Part shown: positions 22,077-30,876 of the stretch, piece by piece | Layout of the letters: every line of letters starts with the position of its first letter | Position numbering within the stretch: the stretch's first letter is position 1 | Assembly: GCA_913056525.1 (NCBI GenBank) | Contig: CAJXLO010000007.1 | Location: forward strand, 1-48,575 | Direction: 5' to 3' | From: an uncultured Psychroflexus sp. | Lineage (GTDB): Bacteria; Bacteroidota; Bacteroidia; Flavobacteriales; Flavobacteriaceae | DNA: 48,575 nucleotides | Translations under genes and position numbers: made by a program | The notes under the pieces: generated by a model | The model's input: only the letters and a program-made list of their open reading frames with translations | Told to the model about the DNA's origin: nothing | Database searches by the model: none

Positions 22077-25031
22077 TTAAAATCTCACGTTTGCTCCAAA
22101 GAGCACTGTTCTTGGTCTAGGATAAATCGTATTATCGATACCTCCGAATATTTCCGGATCCAAGCCACTATACTCTGTTATGACGAACACATTCTGAACA
22201 CCACCATAGAGTCTAAGGGATGCACTTTGGTCAAAAAATTCCTCAAAAGTATAACCTAATTGCACATTGTCCATTCTGAGGAAGGACGCATCTTCAATGT
22301 AAATATCAGAAAGTAAGGATTCAGGGGTTCTGTTCTCAAAACCCGTTTCTAATACTTGTGTAGGGATATTCCCTAATACTGCGTTATCTCTCAAAAAGCT
22401 GAATTGTGCCCTTGAAGAATTAACATTATTGTATACGAAATTACCGATGTTAGCACGCATGTTGAACGTTAGGTCAAAGCCTTTATAGTTCATGGTTGAC
22501 TGAAGTCCCATCGTTACATCGGCTTGTGGTTTTCTGTATAAATATCGATCGCTATCATTTATGATATTATCGCCGTTAAGATCAGCGTAAGCTCCTTCGA
22601 TAGGGTTACCGTTATTGTCATAGATCTGTTTGTAAACAAAGAATTGATTTTGAGGGAAACCTTCTCTAAGTAACTGAATGTTACTACCCGTTCCACCAGC
22701 GATTCCACCGGTTCTAATGTCCTGACCATTCGCAAGAGACTCTATCTCCTGATCGATGAAGGTCACATTATAGCTCAGGTTCCAGTTTAAACGGTCTCGA
22801 TCTCCTTCACTATCAGCTATAAGTCCATTTAAAGATAGTTCTAGTCCCTTAGTGTTAAGTGTACCGGAATTCTGAAATATCTGATTCGTGAAGTTCGAAC
22901 CGTCTGGAACAGCTGCATTGACAAAGAGATCTTCAGTATCTCTGTTATATGCATCTATCGTACCAGTTAATCGGTCATTGAAGAAACCGAAATCAAGACC
23001 TACGTTGATGGTTTTAGCAGTTTCCCAGGTAGCCTGATCATTCCTTGCCTGAGGGAATCCTGCTCTAACAGGTTGACCACCAATGATAACCTGGCCCACA
23101 GGTTGCGACTGTTGGTAAAAACCGGTTCCTATCAATTTATCAGCTGCCGTGCTTCCTATATCTTGCTGTCCTGTTTCACCATAACCAGCTCTTAATTTTA
23201 GATTGGATAAAAGTTCCGATTCATCAAGGAATTCTTCTTCACTTAAATTCCAGGCAAAGGAAGCTGCCGGGAAAGTACCCCATTTTTGCCCTTCACCAAA
23301 CCTTGATGATCCGTCTCTTCTTACGGATGCGGATAATATGTAGCGCTGGTCATACTTGAATTCTGCCCTACCAAAGTAAGCTAAAAGGATCAATTCCGGG
23401 TCAACGAATGAATTGGACTGGTCTACTTGGTCTTCATCTCTTAATTCACCTGTATCAAAACCTTCCGCTTCAAACTTTTGATAGGAATAACCACCTCTTA
23501 CATTTATGTTCAATTTGTCCGTCACATCTTCATTATAGACCAGATAAGCATCAAACAATGTGTTTCTTTGGCTTCTGTCGCGTCTAAAAGCGGAACCATT
23601 GAAGCTACCATCAGAATATTGAATACCATTTATGCTTTCACGGGATAATACGTTCGATCGTTCTCCACTTGAATCATCAAGACCCAAGTTGACAACCGCT
23701 CTTAAGGACTCCAGGAAACTAAAGCGATAGTCTACCTTAAAGTTACCGTAGAATCTATCTGTACTGGATTCATTTCGTCGCTGTACTAAGCTTGCTACTG
23801 GATTTCGTGTACCCAATACAGGGTTTATTTGCCCATCATTACCTCTGGTGAAATACTCAAAATACCCTCCAAAAGGAGAGTTCAAATCCCTTACCGGTTG
23901 GGTAGGATCGAAGCGTATGGCTGCGCCTTCAACGCCATCTGCTTGTCTATTGTCCTCAAAGGCTGCATTAGCATTTAATGATATACGCAATCTATCATCA
24001 AAGAAGCTTGGATTTAAAGATATAGAGGCTGTAGACCTTGTAAAATTACTGGTTCTTCTAATTCCATCCTGATCTCTGTGCCCTAATGATAACCGTGCAG
24101 GTAACACATCAAAAAGATTTCCTCTTACTGATGCGTTTTGATCTGTGGATGTGGCCACTCTGTAGATCTCTTCTTGCCAATCTGTGTTCGCATCACCTAA
24201 CATATCTACATCTCCAGGTCTTCTTTCGCTTATGAGCGACCTGAACTCATCAGCTGAGAAAACATCGATCTTGTTAGGAAGGTCATAGATTCCCATTTGA
24301 TAATTAAAATCGACTTCAAAGTCTTTTCCACCATCTTTCGTTTCGATGATGATGACACCGCCGGATGCTCTGTTACCATAAATTGCTGTAGCAGCGGCAT
24401 CTTTTAAAATGTTAAATGATTTAATATCGTTTGGATTGATCGTTGATAATATCGATCTGGATTCAGCAAGGTTGTTGTTGTTAAGTGGTAAACCATCAAT
24501 TACGATCAGTGGATCATTACTTGCTGAAATAGAGCCTCCACCACGAATACGGATGGCGGAACCTGAACCTGGTGCTCCGCCTGTGGTTACGTTAACACCA
24601 GCTGCTCGACCCTGTATGAGGTTTTCCGGTGTTACAATGTTACCTTTAGTGAAATCTTTTTCCTGAAGGGAGGAAACTGACCCTGTTAGTTCCTTTTTAG
24701 TGGATGTTCCGTACCCTACAAGAACAACTTCGTCAAGGCTTTCGCTTTGCGTCTTTAGACTAACGTCTAATGTTTCCTGCCCCTGATAAGCTACCTTTTC
24801 CGTTTTATAGCCTAAATAAGAAAAAACTAGGGTTTCACCTTCGCTAACCTCAATAGCGTAGTTTCCGTCAAAATCCGTGACCGTACCTCTGTCAGTGTTC
24901 TCAACAAGGATGTTCACACCCGGAATAGGTAGATCCGATTCATCAGTTACTGTTCCGGTCACTTCTTGCTGAGCAAATAAACTCACAGGAAGGAGTAAGA
25001 GCCACAGGTAGAATAATTTGAATGTTTGCAT
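22077..25031 (-). CDS. susC: SusC/RagA family TonB-linked outer membrane transporter
   Basis: The 984-residue protein has a signal peptide (1-20, ending LFAQ), a carboxypeptidase-regulatory-like domain (about 22-95, VTGTVTDESDLPIPGVNILV), and the SusC signature DEVVLVGYGTSTKKELTGS. The plug follows, with GRAAGVNV, IRIRGGGS and PLIVIDGLP, then a beta-barrel ending in VLFGANVRF with a C-terminal Phe. It imports bound malto-oligosaccharides into the periplasm using TonB energy. It is the first gene of the five-gene minus-strand arm and is divergent from the LacI-type regulator. The 184-bp space between them carries the candidate operator. Substrate assignment to alpha-glucan rests on the neighbours. 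Confidence 0.97.
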   Translation of the reverse strand: MQTFKLFYLWLLLLPVSLFAQQEVTGTVTDESDLPIPGVNILVENTDRGTVTDFDGNYAIEVSEGETLVFSYLGYKTEKVAYQGQETLDVSLKTQSESLDEVVLVGYGTSTKKELTGSVSSLQEKDFTKGNIVTPENLIQGRAAGVNVTTGGAPGSGSAIRIRGGGSISASNDPLIVIDGLPLNNNNLAESRSILSTINPNDIKSFNILKDAAATAIYGNRASGGVIIIETKDGGKDFEVDFNYQMGIYDLPNKIDVFSADEFRSLISERRPGDVDMLGDANTDWQEEIYRVATSTDQNASVRGNLFDVLPARLSLGHRDQDGIRRTSNFTRSTASISLNPSFFDDRLRISLNANAAFEDNRQADGVEGAAIRFDPTQPVRDLNSPFGGYFEYFTRGNDGQINPVLGTRNPVASLVQRRNESSTDRFYGNFKVDYRFSFLESLRAVVNLGLDDSSGERSNVLSRESINGIQYSDGSFNGSAFRRDRSQRNTLFDAYLVYNEDVTDKLNINVRGGYSYQKFEAEGFDTGELRDEDQVDQSNSFVDPELILLAYFGRAEFKYDQRYILSASVRRDGSSRFGEGQKWGTFPAASFAWNLSEEEFLDESELLSNLKLRAGYGETGQQDIGSTAADKLIGTGFYQQSQPVGQVIIGGQPVRAGFPQARNDQATWETAKTINVGLDFGFFNDRLTGTIDAYNRDTEDLFVNAAVPDGSNFTNQIFQNSGTLNTKGLELSLNGLIADSEGDRDRLNWNLSYNVTFIDQEIESLANGQDIRTGGIAGGTGSNIQLLREGFPQNQFFVYKQIYDNNGNPIEGAYADLNGDNIINDSDRYLYRKPQADVTMGLQSTMNYKGFDLTFNMRANIGNFVYNNVNSSRAQFSFLRDNAVLGNIPTQVLETGFENRTPESLLSDIYIEDASFLRMDNVQLGYTFEEFFDQSASLRLYGGVQNVFVITEYSGLDPEIFGGIDNTIYPRPRTVLFGANVRF

Positions 25032-25056
25032 AGATAATTGATTTGTGTTACTTATT

Positions 25057-25074
25057 ACTTACACTTTTACTTCC
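25057..25074. repeat. 18-bp box, copy 1, in the susC leader
   Basis: acttacacttttacttcc occurs here on the plus strand and again, identical, at 26435-26452 in front of the MFS gene. Here it lies 26-43 nt upstream of the susC ATG and reads in the opposite direction to susC transcription. It forms part of a run of four ACTT units (25050, 25057, 25063, 25069). It is a candidate regulator-binding site common to both arms of the locus. Confidence 0.6.
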
Positions 25075-25112
25075 GATGTTAAAAATATGTAAACTTTATC
25101 GAATCCACAATT

Positions 25113-25134
25113 CAAACTGTTTCGAAATCGTTTG
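25113..25134. promoter_or_regulatory. LacI-type palindromic operator candidate
   Basis: A 22-bp near-perfect palindrome: arms CAAAC and GTTTG, each separated by two unpaired bases from the perfect core TTTCGAAA. LacI-family operators are typically palindromes with a central CG, as here. Read toward susC, the TTTG at 25116-25113 could serve as a -33 element, 21 bp before a weak -7 box (25091-25084), so a bound repressor would block RNA polymerase. It lies 79 bp upstream of the lacI-type gene. Confidence 0.6.
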
Positions 25135-25215
25135 CGTGTTAAAAACTTTTCCAATTCTATATTCATATCAACTTTAATCATTAATTTGGCAATTAATTCA
25201 TCATACAATATTACC

Positions 25216-26265
25216 ATGAAGCCAAAAGCCTCACTCAAAATGATCGCCACAGAGCTAGATGTTTCAGTATCAACTGTTTCAAAAGCACTTAAGGATAGTA
25301 AAGAAATCAGCGACTCCACCAAGAAGAAGGTCAAGGCTTTCGCAAAGCTCTACAACTATAAGCCGAACAATATCGCTTTAAGCTTAAAGAGTCAACAAAC
25401 TAACAATATAGGAGTGATCATCCCGGAGATCGTTCATCATTTTTTTACTACTGTCATCGCTGGTATAGAAAAATTTGCCAATGAACACGGTTATAATGTT
25501 ATCATTGGACTTTCTAACGAATCTTTCAAGAAAGAAGTCATCAATCTGGACATGTTGGCCAATGGAACGATAGATGGTTTTATCCTGTCAGTAGCTAAGC
25601 AAACCCTGTCATACGGGGATTATCATCACTTTGAAGAAACCATCGATCAGGGGATTCCTATCGTCATGTTCGACCGTGTCATTGATGGTATTCATTGCGA
25701 TAGAGTAGTTGTAGATGATATAACTGCATCCAAGAACGCCGTAAAATGTCTGGTCGATGCTGGGTGTGAGAAGGTTGGCATTATCACTACAGAGGATTTT
25801 GTGAACGTTGGTAAAAAGAGATTGACCGGTTATCAGCAATATTTAGAAGAAATGGACATGGAACAAGAGGATAGGTTTATCTTAAAGATAAATGATTCAG
25901 AAGCTGGCCAGAATGTAGAACAAAAATTGGAAGCATCTATCTATAAATACTTTAGTGATAACCCAGACCTGGACGGTATATTTGCGGTAAATGAGCTTTA
26001 TGGCGTTACTGCCATGAAAGTAGCTCGTGACCTTGGATACGCTATTCCAAGGGATATAAAGTTCATCGGTTTTACTGATGGCGTACTTTCAAAACATGCT
26101 TATCCATCCTTAACCACCGTTAGTCAACACGGTGAAAAAATGGGTGAAAAGGCTGCAGAGCTTCTCATCAGAAGGATAAAAGGTCAGCGTGAAGGAAAAG
26201 ACTTCGATACGCAGGAGCATGTGGTCGATACCAAGATCATTCACAGAGAAACCACAAAAGAATGA
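25216..26265 (+). CDS. LacI/GalR-family transcriptional regulator of the starch locus
   Basis: The 349-residue protein has an N-terminal LacI helix-turn-helix (about 5-25, KMIATELDVSVSTVSKALKD) with a hinge near 48-60, followed by a periplasmic-binding-protein-like sensor domain (NNIGVIIPEIVHHFFTTVIAGIE onward). I start at the ATG at 25216 because the HTH normally begins within a few residues of the N-terminus; an earlier in-frame start at 25132 falls inside the palindrome and would add 28 unrelated residues. It is divergent from susC and precedes the MFS operon by 238 bp, so it most likely controls both arms in response to maltose or a related sugar. It ends without a recognisable terminator. 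Confidence 0.94.
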   Translation: MKPKASLKMIATELDVSVSTVSKALKDSKEISDSTKKKVKAFAKLYNYKPNNIALSLKSQQTNNIGVIIPEIVHHFFTTVIAGIEKFANEHGYNVIIGLSNESFKKEVINLDMLANGTIDGFILSVAKQTLSYGDYHHFEETIDQGIPIVMFDRVIDGIHCDRVVVDDITASKNAVKCLVDAGCEKVGIITTEDFVNVGKKRLTGYQQYLEEMDMEQEDRFILKINDSEAGQNVEQKLEASIYKYFSDNPDLDGIFAVNELYGVTAMKVARDLGYAIPRDIKFIGFTDGVLSKHAYPSLTTVSQHGEKMGEKAAELLIRRIKGQREGKDFDTQEHVVDTKIIHRETTKE

Positions 26266-26392
26266 TCTTTCCACTACATTGATGACCTGTATAACAAAGG
26301 ATGCCTATAATTGTGTTGAAATGATAATCGATAGCAACGTCCCTACCTTCTTCAGCATCTCATTAACTTTTATCGGATAAGGTTCAAAAATA

Positions 26393-26422
26393 TTTGATTG
26401 TTTGAAAATTAATATATATTTG
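26393..26422 (+). promoter_or_regulatory. Promoter of the MFS-maltose phosphorylase operon
   Basis: TTTG at 26393-26396 is followed after 18 bp by TATATTTG at 26415-26422, a full match to the flavobacterial promoter consensus (TTTG, about 17-23 bp, TAnnTTTG). It predicts a start near 26427 and a leader of about 75 nt, which contains the hairpin and the 18-bp box. Confidence 0.65.
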
Positions 26423-26426
26423 TACA

Positions 26427-26473
26427 AATAACAAACTTACACTTTTACTTCCCTATGAGATAAGTTTGTTATT
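26427..26473 (+). repeat. Perfect 13-bp inverted repeat in the operon leader
   Basis: AATAACAAACTTA (26427-26439) and its exact reverse complement TAAGTTTGTTATT (26461-26473) flank a 21-nt loop. It starts at about the predicted transcription start and ends 30 nt before the MFS ATG. There is no T-run after it, so it is not a standard terminator. It may be an operator, an RNA-stabilising 5' hairpin or a translational switch. The second 18-bp box lies in its left arm and loop. Confidence 0.7.
26435..26452. repeat. 18-bp box, copy 2, in the MFS leader
   Basis: Identical to 25057-25074 (acttacacttttacttcc). Relative to the predicted start site it spans about +8 to +26, the same distance as the susC copy from its weak promoter, but in the opposite orientation to transcription. 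Confidence 0.6.
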
Positions 26474-26503
26474 CAGGCTTATCGTTCATCTAAAAATAAC
26501 GAT

Positions 26504-27868
26504 ATGCAAAAACGTAGATTATCCGCCTTAGAGATCGTCTATCTGAGTTTCGGTTTTTTAGGAATTCAAATGGGATTTGCCTTACAAAACGCTAACGCAA
26601 GTCGTATCCTTCAAAACTTCGGGGCTGACGTTCATCAATTGTCATGGTTCTGGTTGATAGCTCCCATCATGGGGTTGATCGTTCAACCATTAGTAGGTCA
26701 TTATAGCGACAATACCTGGACCAGATTTGGAAGAAGGAAGCCTTATTTTCTGGTAGGTGCTATATTAGCTTCAGTCGGCCTGGTATTACTTCCTCAGGCT
26801 GATCTTTTCATAGCTTTCTTGCCCGCTTTATGGGTTGGTACGGGAATGCTGATGATCATGGACGCTTCTTTTAACATCTCAATGGAACCTTTTAGAGCAT
26901 TTGTTGCTGACATCCTCAATGATGAGCAAAGAACAGTAGGCTTTACTACACAAACCGTTTTAATAGGTATTGGAGCAGTAGTTGGCTCATGGTTGCCCTA
27001 CGTCCTCGCTGAGTATTTTGGTGTGGATAACAGGGCTGATGAAGGCTCAGTACCATTGAACCTGATCTTATCCTTTGTTTTTGGTGCGGCCGTGCTGATC
27101 ATTACTATTCTTGTGACCGTGTTCACGATAAGAGAGTATTCTCCGGAGGAAGTGAATAAGATAGAGAAGGCCAAGGCCAATAAGTTCGATGAGATAGAGG
27201 AAGAAGAAGAACAGGAAAAAGCAAAATTGACTGATATTTTCACAGATTTCGTGAAAATGCCGGCAACAATGAAACAATTGAGTTGGGTCCAGTTCTTTTC
27301 ATGGTTCGGGCTTTTTGGTATGTGGGTGTTTTCCACGCCGGCAATAGCTCAACATTTCTATGGATTACCGCATACCGATTCTTCAAGTGAAGCCTTTAAT
27401 GATGCTGGTGATTGGGTAGGATTGCTCTTTGGGCTCTACAATCTGGTCTCTATCCCCGTAGCTTTATCATTAGGATATATTTCTAAAATGGTGGGAAGAA
27501 AAAGAACACACATGATTTCACTGGTGATCGGTGGTTTGAGCTTTATATCCATTTATTTTATGCCGGATAAGTATTGGCTGATATTACCTATGATAGGAAT
27601 AGGGATTGCCTGGGCAAGCATACTTTCAATGCCTTACGCTATCCTGGCAGGAGCTATTAATCCCAAGAAAATGGGCGTATATATGGGAATATTCAATTTT
27701 TTTATAGTCCTACCTCAAATTCTCAATGGTATAATAGGAGGCCCAATGGTGAAATACATATATGGTGACCAAGCAATATTCTCATTGGTCGCATCAGGTG
27801 TAAGTATGATCATCGCCGCTCTGCTCGTCACAAGAGTAAAAGATGTTGATGATGTGGTAACAACTTAA
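26504..27868 (+). CDS. MFS transporter, SLC45-like, probable maltose/maltodextrin importer
   Basis: The 454-residue polytopic inner membrane protein has about 12 hydrophobic segments. The loop after the second helix is GHYSDNTWTRFGRRKPYF, the MFS motif A form seen in SLC45/sucrose-type transporters. The central cytosolic loop (about 215-250) is highly charged, with KFDEIEEEEEQEKAKL. As first gene of the maltose phosphorylase operon, it should carry maltose or short maltodextrins from periplasm to cytosol, probably with protons. It is followed after 10 bp by the phosphoglucomutase gene. Substrate is inferred from neighbours. Confidence 0.9.
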   Translation: MQKRRLSALEIVYLSFGFLGIQMGFALQNANASRILQNFGADVHQLSWFWLIAPIMGLIVQPLVGHYSDNTWTRFGRRKPYFLVGAILASVGLVLLPQADLFIAFLPALWVGTGMLMIMDASFNISMEPFRAFVADILNDEQRTVGFTTQTVLIGIGAVVGSWLPYVLAEYFGVDNRADEGSVPLNLILSFVFGAAVLIITILVTVFTIREYSPEEVNKIEKAKANKFDEIEEEEEQEKAKLTDIFTDFVKMPATMKQLSWVQFFSWFGLFGMWVFSTPAIAQHFYGLPHTDSSSEAFNDAGDWVGLLFGLYNLVSIPVALSLGYISKMVGRKRTHMISLVIGGLSFISIYFMPDKYWLILPMIGIGIAWASILSMPYAILAGAINPKKMGVYMGIFNFFIVLPQILNGIIGGPMVKYIYGDQAIFSLVASGVSMIIAALLVTRVKDVDDVVTT

Positions 27869-27878
27869 AACAACTTTA

Positions 27879-28556
27879 ATGACAGAAAAAAAAGCCATCA
27901 TATTCGACCTTGACGGGGTGATCGTCGATACTGCTACATTTCATTTTTATGCCTGGAGAAACTTGGCACGGAAACTCGGGATCGATTTCAATGAAAAGGA
28001 CAATGAACAGTTAAAAGGGGTAAGCAGAGTGGAATCCCTCAAAAAAATATTGGAATGGGGGAATAAAAGTATCCCTGATGATGAGTTTGAACAATTGATG
28101 GAGGAAAAGAACAGGGAATACTTATCTTATGTGGACCAAATGCAACCTGAGGATATTCTCCCTGATGTTATGCCAACCCTAGAATTCCTTAAAGTAAATA
28201 AAGTAAGGATGGCGATAGGTTCAGCCAGCAAGAACACGAAGAGAATTCTGAACAACGTAGGATTACTAGATCTGTTCGATGCTATTGTGGACGGAATCAA
28301 GGTCACAAAAGCAAAGCCAGACCCTGAAGTTTTCTTAACAGGAGCGAATAACCTGAACGTTGACCCTAAGGAATGTCTTGTGTTTGAAGACTCCATAGCT
28401 GGTGTTACGGCAGCAAATGCAGGTGGTTTCCTGAGTGTAGGTATCGGTGATGCAGAAACGCTTCATCATGCACATCACTGTTTTAGCGATTTTAATGAGA
28501 TAGGAAATGATTTTTTTACCAAAGCAGGATTTCAATTTACAAAATCAAAAAATTAA
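27879..28556 (+). CDS. pgmB: Beta-phosphoglucomutase
   Basis: The 225-residue HAD-family enzyme converts beta-glucose-1-phosphate to glucose-6-phosphate. The HAD loop FDLDGVIVDT contains nucleophile Asp10 and acid/base Asp12. The cap has WRNLARKLGIDF, typical of beta-PGM. Further motifs are GSASKNT (motif 2), KAKPDPEVFL (motif 3 Lys) and VFEDSIAGV (motif 4 metal residues). It lies 4 bp upstream of the GH65 phosphorylase, which makes its substrate. Confidence 0.95.
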   Translation: MTEKKAIIFDLDGVIVDTATFHFYAWRNLARKLGIDFNEKDNEQLKGVSRVESLKKILEWGNKSIPDDEFEQLMEEKNREYLSYVDQMQPEDILPDVMPTLEFLKVNKVRMAIGSASKNTKRILNNVGLLDLFDAIVDGIKVTKAKPDPEVFLTGANNLNVDPKECLVFEDSIAGVTAANAGGFLSVGIGDAETLHHAHHCFSDFNEIGNDFFTKAGFQFTKSKN

Positions 28557-28560
28557 ATAA

Positions 28561-30876
28561 ATGAATCAAGATTATATTCAAGCAGATAAATGGTCATTGA
28601 TCGAAGAAGGATTCGACCCTAAGCGCGTAAGGTCTTCGGAAAGTTTGTTCAGCCTAGGCAATGGAGTTATGGGCCAGCGAGCTAATTTTGAAGAGGATTA
28701 TTCCGGTGAAACTTTCCAGGGAAGCTATATAGGCGGGATCTACTATCCGGATAAGACCAGAGTAGGATGGTGGAAGAACGGATATCCTGAATATTTTGCC
28801 AAGGTACTGAACGCTCCTAATTGGATAGGTATACATGTAAAGATCAACGGAAAGGTGTTTGACCTTAATAAATGTAGGAAAGTTGAACATTATAAAAGGG
28901 AGTTGAACATGAAAGAAGGTTGGCATCAGCGGACCTTTACTGCCGAACTTAAGGATGGACTTGAGATAAAAGTAAAAGCAAAACGCTTCTTAAGTTTAAA
29001 GATGAACGAACTAGGAGCTATTCATTATGAAATAACACCGATCAATAAAGAAGCGTTGATCGAATATATCCCTTATGTAGATGCCGGGATCACGAACCAG
29101 GATTCTAACTGGGATGATAAGTTCTGGGAGATAACCCGAGTGGAAGCTAAGCACAATAAAGGCTTTGTGCATTCCCATACGCTAAAGACCTTATTCCATG
29201 TTTGTACTTTTATGCAGGCCGATACCTATTTGAACGATAAGAAGATAGACCTCCAGCCCGATGCTATAGAGGAAGATACAAAAGCGTTATTATCTTTTGA
29301 ACAAAAAGTAGCTAAGGCAAAAAGCTTTAGTATCGTTAAGTACGGAGGTTATACCACATCGCTCAATCACAGCAAGAACGACCTTCAAGATGCTGCCTCA
29401 TCCGTTCTTAAAGAAGCTAGCGCATTAGGTTTCAATCAATTGATGAAAGAACAAAGGGAGTCCTGGGAAAGGATTTGGCACATGAGCGATATTTCCATAG
29501 AAGGTGATATCAAAGCCCAGCAAGGCATCCGTTTCAACATATTCCAGCTCAATCAAACCTACACTGGAGAAGATGATAGGCTTAACATAGGACCTAAAGG
29601 GTTTACAGGAGAGAAGTACGGTGGAAGTACTTATTGGGATACTGAGGCTTATTGTCTACCGTTCTATATGGCAACAAAAGATGAAGATGTAGCCAGGAAC
29701 TTACTAAAATACAGATACGATCAACTGGACAAAGCTATTGAAAACGCTGAAAAGCTAGGTTTCAAAGATGGAGCCGCGCTCTATCCCATGGTGACTATGA
29801 ACGGAGAAGAATCGCATAATGAATGGGAGATCACTTTCGAGGAGATCCACAGAAACGGGGCCATTGCTTACGCCATCCATAACTATATTCGTTTTTCAAA
29901 TGACTATAGCTATATGGTGGAAATGGGAATGGAAGTGCTAGTAGCTATAGCCAAGTTCTGGTATCAGCGCGTTAACTATTCTAAACCAAAACAAGCCTAT
30001 GTAATGTTAGGGGTTACCGGACCCAATGAATATGAGAACAACGTCCACAATAATTTCTACACGAACTATATCGCTAAATGGTGCATATTATATATGATCG
30101 ATCATCTGGACAAGATAGAGAATCAATATGCAGATGATTATAAGAGGCTTATGAGAAAAACAGGACTTTCAAGTTCTGATATCGCTGATATGAGAGAAGT
30201 TGCAGATAATATCTACCTCCCATATTCTGACCAGCATGGGGTCTACTTACAACAGGACGGCTTCCTGGATAAGGAAATAATTCCCGTAGCTGAGCTGGAC
30301 CGTAATAATTTACCACTGAACCAAAACTGGTCCTGGGACAGGATACTTCGTTCGCCTTACATCAAACAGGCGGATACTTTGCAGGGATTTTATTTCTTTG
30401 AAGATAATTTCTCATTAGAGGAAATAGAAAGGCACTATGACTTTTATGAGCCTCTTACCGTTCATGAATCATCACTCTCACCTTGTGTGCATTCTATTTT
30501 GGCTTGTCGTCTCAACAGGATAGAGAAAGCCTACGAACTGTACTTGAGAACTTCCCGTCTTGACCTGGACGATTATAATAAGGAAGTGGAAGAAGGCTGT
30601 CATATTACCAGTATGGCCGGAACCTGGATGAGCATCGTGGAAGGTTTTGGTGGGTTCCGTATCAAAAAGGGTAAACCTAACTTTACACCTAAGATCCCAA
30701 AGCAATGGGAATCCTATTCCTATAAGGTGAACTTTAGAGGGAGTATCTTAAAGATCATCACCAGACATGAGAACACGACCATCCATTTAGAAGGAGAAAA
30801 TGACTTGAAAATATCGGTAAATGGACAGAAAGTAGTCTTAAAACCCAATGAAACAAAGGAATTTAAAAATGTATAG
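28561..30876 (+). CDS. GH65 glycoside phosphorylase, probable maltose phosphorylase
   Basis: The 771-residue cytosolic enzyme has no signal peptide. It has the GH65 layout: an N-terminal beta-sandwich (about 1-270), an (alpha/alpha)6 barrel (about 315-690), and a small C-terminal beta domain. The general acid is Glu490 in TGPNEYENNVHNN, equivalent to the Glu of the GPNEYE motif in maltose phosphorylases. GEKYGGSTYWDTEAY (350-364) is also characteristic. It should split maltose with phosphate into glucose and beta-glucose-1-phosphate, matching the adjacent beta-PGM. Kojibiose or trehalose phosphorylase activity is less likely given the starch neighbours. The next gene overlaps its end by 8 bp. 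Confidence 0.92.
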   Translation: MNQDYIQADKWSLIEEGFDPKRVRSSESLFSLGNGVMGQRANFEEDYSGETFQGSYIGGIYYPDKTRVGWWKNGYPEYFAKVLNAPNWIGIHVKINGKVFDLNKCRKVEHYKRELNMKEGWHQRTFTAELKDGLEIKVKAKRFLSLKMNELGAIHYEITPINKEALIEYIPYVDAGITNQDSNWDDKFWEITRVEAKHNKGFVHSHTLKTLFHVCTFMQADTYLNDKKIDLQPDAIEEDTKALLSFEQKVAKAKSFSIVKYGGYTTSLNHSKNDLQDAASSVLKEASALGFNQLMKEQRESWERIWHMSDISIEGDIKAQQGIRFNIFQLNQTYTGEDDRLNIGPKGFTGEKYGGSTYWDTEAYCLPFYMATKDEDVARNLLKYRYDQLDKAIENAEKLGFKDGAALYPMVTMNGEESHNEWEITFEEIHRNGAIAYAIHNYIRFSNDYSYMVEMGMEVLVAIAKFWYQRVNYSKPKQAYVMLGVTGPNEYENNVHNNFYTNYIAKWCILYMIDHLDKIENQYADDYKRLMRKTGLSSSDIADMREVADNIYLPYSDQHGVYLQQDGFLDKEIIPVAELDRNNLPLNQNWSWDRILRSPYIKQADTLQGFYFFEDNFSLEEIERHYDFYEPLTVHESSLSPCVHSILACRLNRIEKAYELYLRTSRLDLDDYNKEVEEGCHITSMAGTWMSIVEGFGGFRIKKGKPNFTPKIPKQWESYSYKVNFRGSILKIITRHENTTIHLEGENDLKISVNGQKVVLKPNETKEFKNV

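Noticed and set aside
25132-25215. Extended N-terminus of the LacI-type regulator
   Set aside because: The extra 28 residues precede a HTH that should be N-terminal, and the codons fall within the palindromic operator.
25059-25334. A 91-residue minus-strand open frame across the susC-lacI intergenic region
   Set aside because: It overlaps the regulator's HTH coding region in antisense and includes the operator. There is no family resemblance and no ribosome-binding context.
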